Source: Nitrosarchaeum sp. | GTDB taxonomy: Archaea; Thermoproteota; Nitrososphaeria; Nitrososphaerales; Nitrosopumilaceae | Assembly: GCA_004297665.1 (NCBI GenBank) | Contig: SCUP01000103.1 | Location: 1-9,025 of the forward strand | Reading direction: 5' to 3' | Length of the DNA stretch: 9,025 bases | Shown: positions 6,112 through 9,025 of the stretch, piece after piece | Layout: every line of letters begins with the position of its first letter | Numbering within the stretch: position 1 is the stretch's first letter | Position numbers and translations under genes: made by a program | The notes under the pieces: generated by a model | Databases searched by the model: none | The model's input: the letters and a program-made list of their open reading frames with translations, nothing else | What the model was told of the DNA's origin: nothing

Positions 6112-6513
6112 GTGTTTTCATATTTTACTACGAATGAGGCAAATCAAGCATTACCTGATATAATTAAAAAATTTGAGTTTACACTGGCAAAAAAGAACGA
6201 AATCTCCAAACTGGAACAAGAGCTTCAGATGAGTCTTGCTACTGCAAATACTTTTGAAGAATATGTTTTACTCAAACAAAAACTTAATTCTGCGATAACT
6301 AAATTTTATGAAGCTACAGAGATGCTTGAAAATACGGGGGTTGTAGTTAAAAGTATAGAACAGGGACTGCTTGATTTTCCATCAAAGAGATTTGATGAAG
6401 AAGTATGGCTTTGTTGGAAATATGGTGAAACCGAAATCAAATTCTGGCATGAAAAAGATTCCGGTTTTATGGGTAGAAAACCAATTGAAGTAAGCGATGA
6501 GTCATTGATTTGA
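6112..6513 (+). CDS. DUF2203 family protein
   Basis: The 133-aa product matches the DUF2203 pattern along its whole length. It opens with FTTNEANQALPDI (5-17), continues as a long charged helix (about 18-72) and ends with the family signature: TGVVVKSIEQGLLDFPS (75-91), EEVWLCWKYGE (96-106), FWHEKDSGFMGRKPI (111-125). The family is widespread in bacteria and archaea; I know of no established biochemical role. The conserved Cys101, Trp102, His113 and Arg122 may form a ligand site, which is inference. The start is GTG at 6112: a TAA lies in frame at 6091-6093 and no ATG occurs in between. The gene shares its promoter region with the divergent Met-rich/PPOX unit. Confidence 0.88.
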   Translation: MFSYFTTNEANQALPDIIKKFEFTLAKKNEISKLEQELQMSLATANTFEEYVLLKQKLNSAITKFYEATEMLENTGVVVKSIEQGLLDFPSKRFDEEVWLCWKYGETEIKFWHEKDSGFMGRKPIEVSDESLI

Positions 6514-6528
6514 CTATTGTTTTCTGAA

Positions 6529-6633
6529 TTAATTAAGTAAATGCTCGTTTCTAAGATCATTCCATCCATTTACTAGATGAACGACAAACCTATCTTTATC
6601 ATTAGTACAATATCCACACACACACCGTGTCAT
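6529..6633 (-). CDS. Small Cys-rich protein, 34 aa, coupled to the TrmB-like gene
   Basis: A short minus-strand frame begins with ATG at 6633-6631 and ends with TAA at 6531-6529. Its ATG overlaps the TGA of the TrmB-like gene as ATGA, the classic arrangement of translationally coupled archaeal and bacterial genes. The peptide begins MTRCVCGYCTNDKDRF and has a C-x-C-x2-C motif (Cys 4, 6, 9), then VVHLVNGWNDL with His19. Three close cysteines suggest metal binding, perhaps with His as fourth ligand or in a dimer. No family is recognised. The reading frame has ordinary codon use for this window and fills most of the 116-nt gap before the convergent DUF2203 stop. A chance ORF cannot be excluded. 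Confidence 0.5.
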   Translation of the reverse strand: MTRCVCGYCTNDKDRFVVHLVNGWNDLRNEHLLN

Positions 6634-7472
6634 TTTGTATCTCCTGCGCTTTCATTTGACCAATAATTATTAAACAATAAAGATTTTGAATAAATTATTG
6701 TTTCTGAATTTGTACAAATTGCTCTCATCTCCTTGTTATTTCCTGTGGAGTTTTTTATAAAAAAGAGTACTTCATCATTATCTTTAATCAAGAAACAGAG
6801 ATTATCTTTTACAGTGGAGCACAATTCTTTTATTTTTGTATAGTCCATATCCTCAAAAATGTATTGTGCTTTTTTTGAAATTGGTGATAGTATTTTGTAA
6901 TCAATTGCGCGTTCTTCTAATGCTTCAAAGATACTAGCATGATAAAATTTCATCATGTCTTTTTCCGATCCCAGAATCCTACATTCGTTTTTGGCGTTTA
7001 AGATCATATCAAATATTTTGCTATTTACTTGATTTCCACCCTGTAACACTTGAAATTTCTCTTCTGGCTCATCATCAGAATCATCAACAAAGCCTGGGAT
7101 CTTTTCCCACAACTCTTCTAAAATCGGTCCTGATTTTTTTAATTTCTTTAAACGTTCTGTTTCGGCGCTTACTAATACATGAATTGCATCTTGAATGGAT
7201 ACTGTTGAAAATTTAATTGGATGTTCAAATGTTGCAGAAACTATCCCTTTGTTTTGTAGTGCAGTTAACAAATGGTACGTTTCACTTCTTGGAACATCTA
7301 CTGCCTTTGCAATATCTGATGCTGATCTCTGACCCACTTTTCCAAGATAAAAAAATACCTTTACTTGATTTGGCGTTAATCCAAATGTTCCGAAATAATC
7401 CTTGATCTCATCATAATTTGCTTTATCTACGGGAAAATTGCCTAATTGCAACATGCTTGATGCTATTTCCAT
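6630..7472 (-). CDS. TrmB-family transcriptional regulator
   Basis: The 280-aa protein has the TrmB layout. A winged helix-turn-helix spans about residues 31-95, with GLTPNQVKVFFYLGKVGQ, DIAKAVDVPRSETYHLLTAL as turn and recognition helix, and a wing around EHPIKFSTVS. A charged coiled-coil linker (about 96-125) follows, then an acidic hinge DDSDDEPEE and a C-terminal alpha/beta effector-like domain (about 140-275). Members repress or activate transport and metabolic genes in response to a small ligand, often a sugar; the ligand here cannot be read. GTTATAAAGT (7493-7502, minus) is 26 nt before the ATG, so the transcript is probably leaderless. A palindrome over the start codon matches one at the neighbouring EamA gene, suggesting autoregulation. 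The 34-aa Cys-rich ORF is coupled downstream. Confidence 0.87.
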   Translation of the reverse strand: MEIASSMLQLGNFPVDKANYDEIKDYFGTFGLTPNQVKVFFYLGKVGQRSASDIAKAVDVPRSETYHLLTALQNKGIVSATFEHPIKFSTVSIQDAIHVLVSAETERLKKLKKSGPILEELWEKIPGFVDDSDDEPEEKFQVLQGGNQVNSKIFDMILNAKNECRILGSEKDMMKFYHASIFEALEERAIDYKILSPISKKAQYIFEDMDYTKIKELCSTVKDNLCFLIKDNDEVLFFIKNSTGNNKEMRAICTNSETIIYSKSLLFNNYWSNESAGDTK

Positions 7473-7482
7473 TATTGGAAAT
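7465..7482. promoter_or_regulatory. Candidate operator over the TrmB-like gene start
   Basis: ATTTCCA (7465-7471), TTAT, TGGAAAT (7476-7482) is a perfect 7-bp inverted repeat with a 4-bp centre. It covers the start codon (7470-7472) and, for a leaderless transcript, the transcription start. The identical arms, spacing and offset from the ATG recur at the EamA gene (8766-8783). A protein bound here would block transcription initiation. Confidence 0.65.
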
Positions 7483-7492
7483 GTTCATTTTT

Positions 7493-7502
7493 ACTTTATA
7501 AC
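7493..7502 (-). promoter_or_regulatory. TATA box of the TrmB-like gene
   Basis: GTTATAAAGT on the minus strand is centred about 26 nt before the ATG at 7472. This is the usual archaeal TATA-to-start distance, so transcription should begin at or next to the start codon. Confidence 0.6.
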
Positions 7503-7512
7503 TCTGATCGCG

Positions 7513-7538
7513 TAATTGTATACAAACACTTACAATTA
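7513..7538. promoter_or_regulatory. Inverted repeat upstream of the TrmB-like promoter
   Basis: TAATTGTA (7513-7520) and TACAATTA (7531-7538) are exact reverse complements 10 bp apart. The left arm also lies within the palindrome TTGTATACAA (7516-7525). The site begins 11 bp upstream of the TATA box, a position used by archaeal activators. The EamA promoter lacks it. Confidence 0.4.
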
Positions 7539-7630
7539 ACTACATTTAAAAAATTCTTGAAATTTTTACTTTTTATTATGCCTATTTTTTTTGAATATGT
7601 GTAAAAATGTATCATATTTACTAAAAGATT

Positions 7631-7651
7631 GAATAATTATGAGAATTATTC
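7631..7651 (-). terminator. Hairpin after the EamA transporter gene
   Basis: GAATAATT (7631-7638) and AATTATTC (7644-7651) can pair around ATGAG, 40 nt after the transporter stop. It contains almost only A-T pairs, so it would be weak. No long T-run follows on the minus strand. It may help end or stabilise the transporter mRNA, or be chance. Confidence 0.25.
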
Positions 7652-7690
7652 TACCGATTCCATTTTGTGGTAATTGTGTCTTTTAGGCGT

Positions 7691-8773
7691 TTAACCTATC
7701 TCGCAATTCGGTAATACGGCATTTCTCTCTCTAGTTGATGTATTTGGTATCGTCTTTGTCATACCTGGCAGTAGCCTGATTTTTTTAGATAAAATCACAT
7801 ACGATGTATTTGTTTTATTATTGATCTCTGTTTCAACCATTTTTTCTTCTGTTCCTGCAAGTTTATTTCTTAGCAAAAATATGCCTGCAAAAACCAACAT
7901 AGTTGAAAATATGTCTACAGATGTAATTGCTTCAGAAAGAATTAATCCTGAAAATAGTATTCCAAACATCGACATAGTTGAATACAACAGTACTGTTCTG
8001 ACTGCTCCGATGAGTTTTAACCCCATCAAGAAAAATAATGTGGACATTCCAGTACCAATTATAGACATTATCAAAATACTTGGCAATTGTACTAACTTTA
8101 CATCCATTGGAATCTGAAATAGTACAATAATTGCAATTGTAATTGTTGCACAAATGAATGATGTTATCTGTACTGTTTTTCTTACATCAAATCTTTCACC
8201 GATATACTTGCACAAAGTGATATCTACTGCATATAATAATCCTGAAAAAATTATCAATAAATCACCAGTTACAAGACTTCCCAAGCTTAAATCATTTTGA
8301 TAAAGATCATTTCCTATTGGTATGATCATCATTCCTATGATTATCATAGAGAAAGGTATGCATTCTTTGATTCGTAATCTTTCTTTAAAAACCATCATGG
8401 CAATAACTAGAGAAAAAATAATTTCACTATTGCTAAATATAGAAGCATTTACTGCAGTTGACGTACTTATTCCATAAAAATATGTGATTAGCGCTGAAAC
8501 TTCTGCAATCCCAATCAATGCCATAAATATTACGTCCTTTCTGGTAAATTTGGAAACAATTGGTGATTTTTTTACTAATGGTGTAAAGAATATCCCACAA
8601 ATAAAATAGATCAAAAACGCCATTACAATTGGATTAATTTCTAGTTGACTGTTTCCGCCATCTAACATTGGTTTACAAATGACATGAATTAACGCTGCTA
8701 GTGCTGCAGCTAGTATGATAAAATAATACCCATAATGGGATTTCCTTATAAGATCTAATGCACTCATTTCCAT
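7691..8773 (-). CDS. EamA/DMT-superfamily membrane transporter
   Basis: The protein has ten predicted membrane helices (roughly 14-34, 47-66, 80-100, 108-129, 137-155, 167-186, 199-220, 229-252, 257-280, 286-302). They form two EamA repeats. The first ends in the typical helix 4 with the MMVFKERL motif (E131), the second in GLILSEAIT (E281). EamA/DMT proteins export or exchange small metabolites such as amino acids or nucleotide sugars; the substrate is not readable. Residues about 303-360 form a hydrophilic basic tail with several Ser/Thr, longer than is usual for this family. The ATG at 8773 lies within a palindrome shared with the TrmB-like gene; a second ATG is at codon 3. A TATA-like stretch at 8794-8806 (minus) is 26 nt upstream, so the transcript is probably leaderless and controlled by the neighbouring regulator. 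Confidence 0.88.
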   Translation of the reverse strand: MEMSALDLIRKSHYGYYFIILAAALAALIHVICKPMLDGGNSQLEINPIVMAFLIYFICGIFFTPLVKKSPIVSKFTRKDVIFMALIGIAEVSALITYFYGISTSTAVNASIFSNSEIIFSLVIAMMVFKERLRIKECIPFSMIIIGMMIIPIGNDLYQNDLSLGSLVTGDLLIIFSGLLYAVDITLCKYIGERFDVRKTVQITSFICATITIAIIVLFQIPMDVKLVQLPSILIMSIIGTGMSTLFFLMGLKLIGAVRTVLLYSTMSMFGILFSGLILSEAITSVDIFSTMLVFAGIFLLRNKLAGTEEKMVETEINNKTNTSYVILSKKIRLLPGMTKTIPNTSTRERNAVLPNCEIG

Positions 8774-8786
8774 ATTTGGAAATGAG
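8763..8786. promoter_or_regulatory. Candidate operator over the EamA gene start
   Basis: CTCATTTCCA (8763-8772), TATT, TGGAAATGAG (8777-8786) is a perfect 10-bp inverted repeat. The inner part, ATTTCCA-N4-TGGAAAT at 8766-8783, equals the site at the TrmB-like gene in arms, spacing and distance to the start codon. It covers the predicted transcription start. Confidence 0.7.
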
Positions 8787-8793
8787 CCCGATC

Positions 8794-8806
8794 TTTAATA
8801 ATATTC
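8794..8806 (-). promoter_or_regulatory. TATA-like region of the EamA gene
   Basis: AATATTATTAAAG on the minus strand is centred about 26 nt before the ATG at 8773. Farther upstream the palindrome TTAACGTTAA (8826-8835) may be a further site. Confidence 0.45.
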
Positions 8807-8850
8807 TCACATATGTCTAAAAAATTTAACGTTAACCGTGCCTGATTTTT

Positions 8851-9025
8851 CTATTCATCTCCTACTTTGATAATCTCAAATGAGAATCCCTGACTGTTAT
8901 AATCCTCGTTGATGGTTCTATATCCTATCTCATTTAATATTGAATTCATTTGTTTTATTGTGAAAAAAGGCCAGTTTTTACCAAGATCGTGCTGAATAAT
9001 GATTTTGATTGTGTTATTTACTGGG
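8851..9025 (-). CDS. C-terminal part of an unidentified protein (enters from right edge)
   Basis: A minus-strand frame is open from the right edge to TAG at 8853-8851, giving 57 residues. It reads as real protein: a strand NNTIKIIIQHDLGKNW, a helix FFTIKQMNSILNEIGY and a last strand SQGFSFEIIKVGDE, an alpha/beta ending. Codon use matches the neighbours, and the frame ends 77 nt before the EamA start on the same strand, so the two genes run in the same direction. I do not recognise the family from this fragment, and nothing supports a function. Confidence 0.7.
   Translation of the reverse strand, partial: PVNNTIKIIIQHDLGKNWPFFTIKQMNSILNEIGYRTINEDYNSQGFSFEIIKVGDE

Noticed and set aside
6306..6569. 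87-codon minus-strand ORF
   Set aside because: It is antisense to the conserved C-terminal signature of the DUF2203 gene. It also overlaps the Cys-rich ORF on the same strand, which is better supported by its ATGA overlap.
7217..7405. 62-codon plus-strand ORF
   Set aside because: It is antisense to the winged-helix part of the TrmB-like gene.
7561..7600. T-rich stretch as a plus-strand terminator
   Set aside because: No plus-strand gene lies upstream that would need it; both flanking genes are on the minus strand.
7821..8153. 98-codon plus-strand and 73-codon minus-strand ORFs
   Set aside because: Both lie inside the EamA transporter gene, whose membrane helices and repeat motifs are continuous through this region.
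1..9025. CRISPR array, tRNA, rRNA, insertion sequence or integration site
   Set aside because: I looked on both strands and saw no regularly spaced repeats, no cloverleaf-like segments, no transposase or integrase gene and no long terminal inverted repeats.

Overview
The window looks like part of an ammonia-oxidising thaumarchaeote (Nitrososphaerota, most likely a Nitrosopumilales relative). The DNA is very AT-rich. Starts are ATG, TTG or GTG with almost no Shine-Dalgarno sequences, and many genes have a TATA-like box about 25-28 nt before the start codon, as expected for leaderless archaeal transcripts. The gene content fits this lineage: a Hef/FANCM-type helicase without a nuclease domain, a single-domain parvulin, stand-alone receiver proteins, a regulator with a probable thaumarchaeal output domain plus winged helix, a TrmB-family regulator and a DUF2203 protein. 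This assignment comes from gene content; no database search was run.

Left part (1-2311): the N-terminus of an MFS-type transporter runs off the left edge on the minus strand. It is divergent from a superfamily 2 helicase whose C-terminus ends in a PCNA-binding-like peptide. A convergent one-domain parvulin prolyl isomerase follows.

Central part (2356-5327): a signalling cluster with three stand-alone CheY-like receiver proteins, a probable output-domain/winged-helix transcription factor, a 71-aa protein that resembles a histidine-kinase dimerisation hairpin lacking the phospho-accepting His, and a 77-aa protein of unknown function. No histidine kinase is present. A perfect 22-bp palindrome lies just before the third receiver gene.

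Right-centre (5367-6513): a two-gene unit on the minus strand, a small Met-rich helical protein overlapping a PPOX-like flavin/F420 split-barrel protein by 4 nt. It shares a 71-bp divergent promoter region with a DUF2203 gene.

Right part (6529-8773): a TrmB-family regulator, a previously unlisted 34-aa Cys-rich ORF coupled to it by an ATGA overlap, and an EamA/DMT transporter. The regulator and transporter genes both carry the palindrome ATTTCCA-N4-TGGAAAT at exactly the same place over the start codon, about 26 bp from their TATA boxes. This suggests a local regulon in which the TrmB-like protein controls itself, the small Cys protein and the transporter. The C-terminus of an unidentified protein enters from the right edge. 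I saw no rRNA, tRNA, CRISPR array or insertion sequence.
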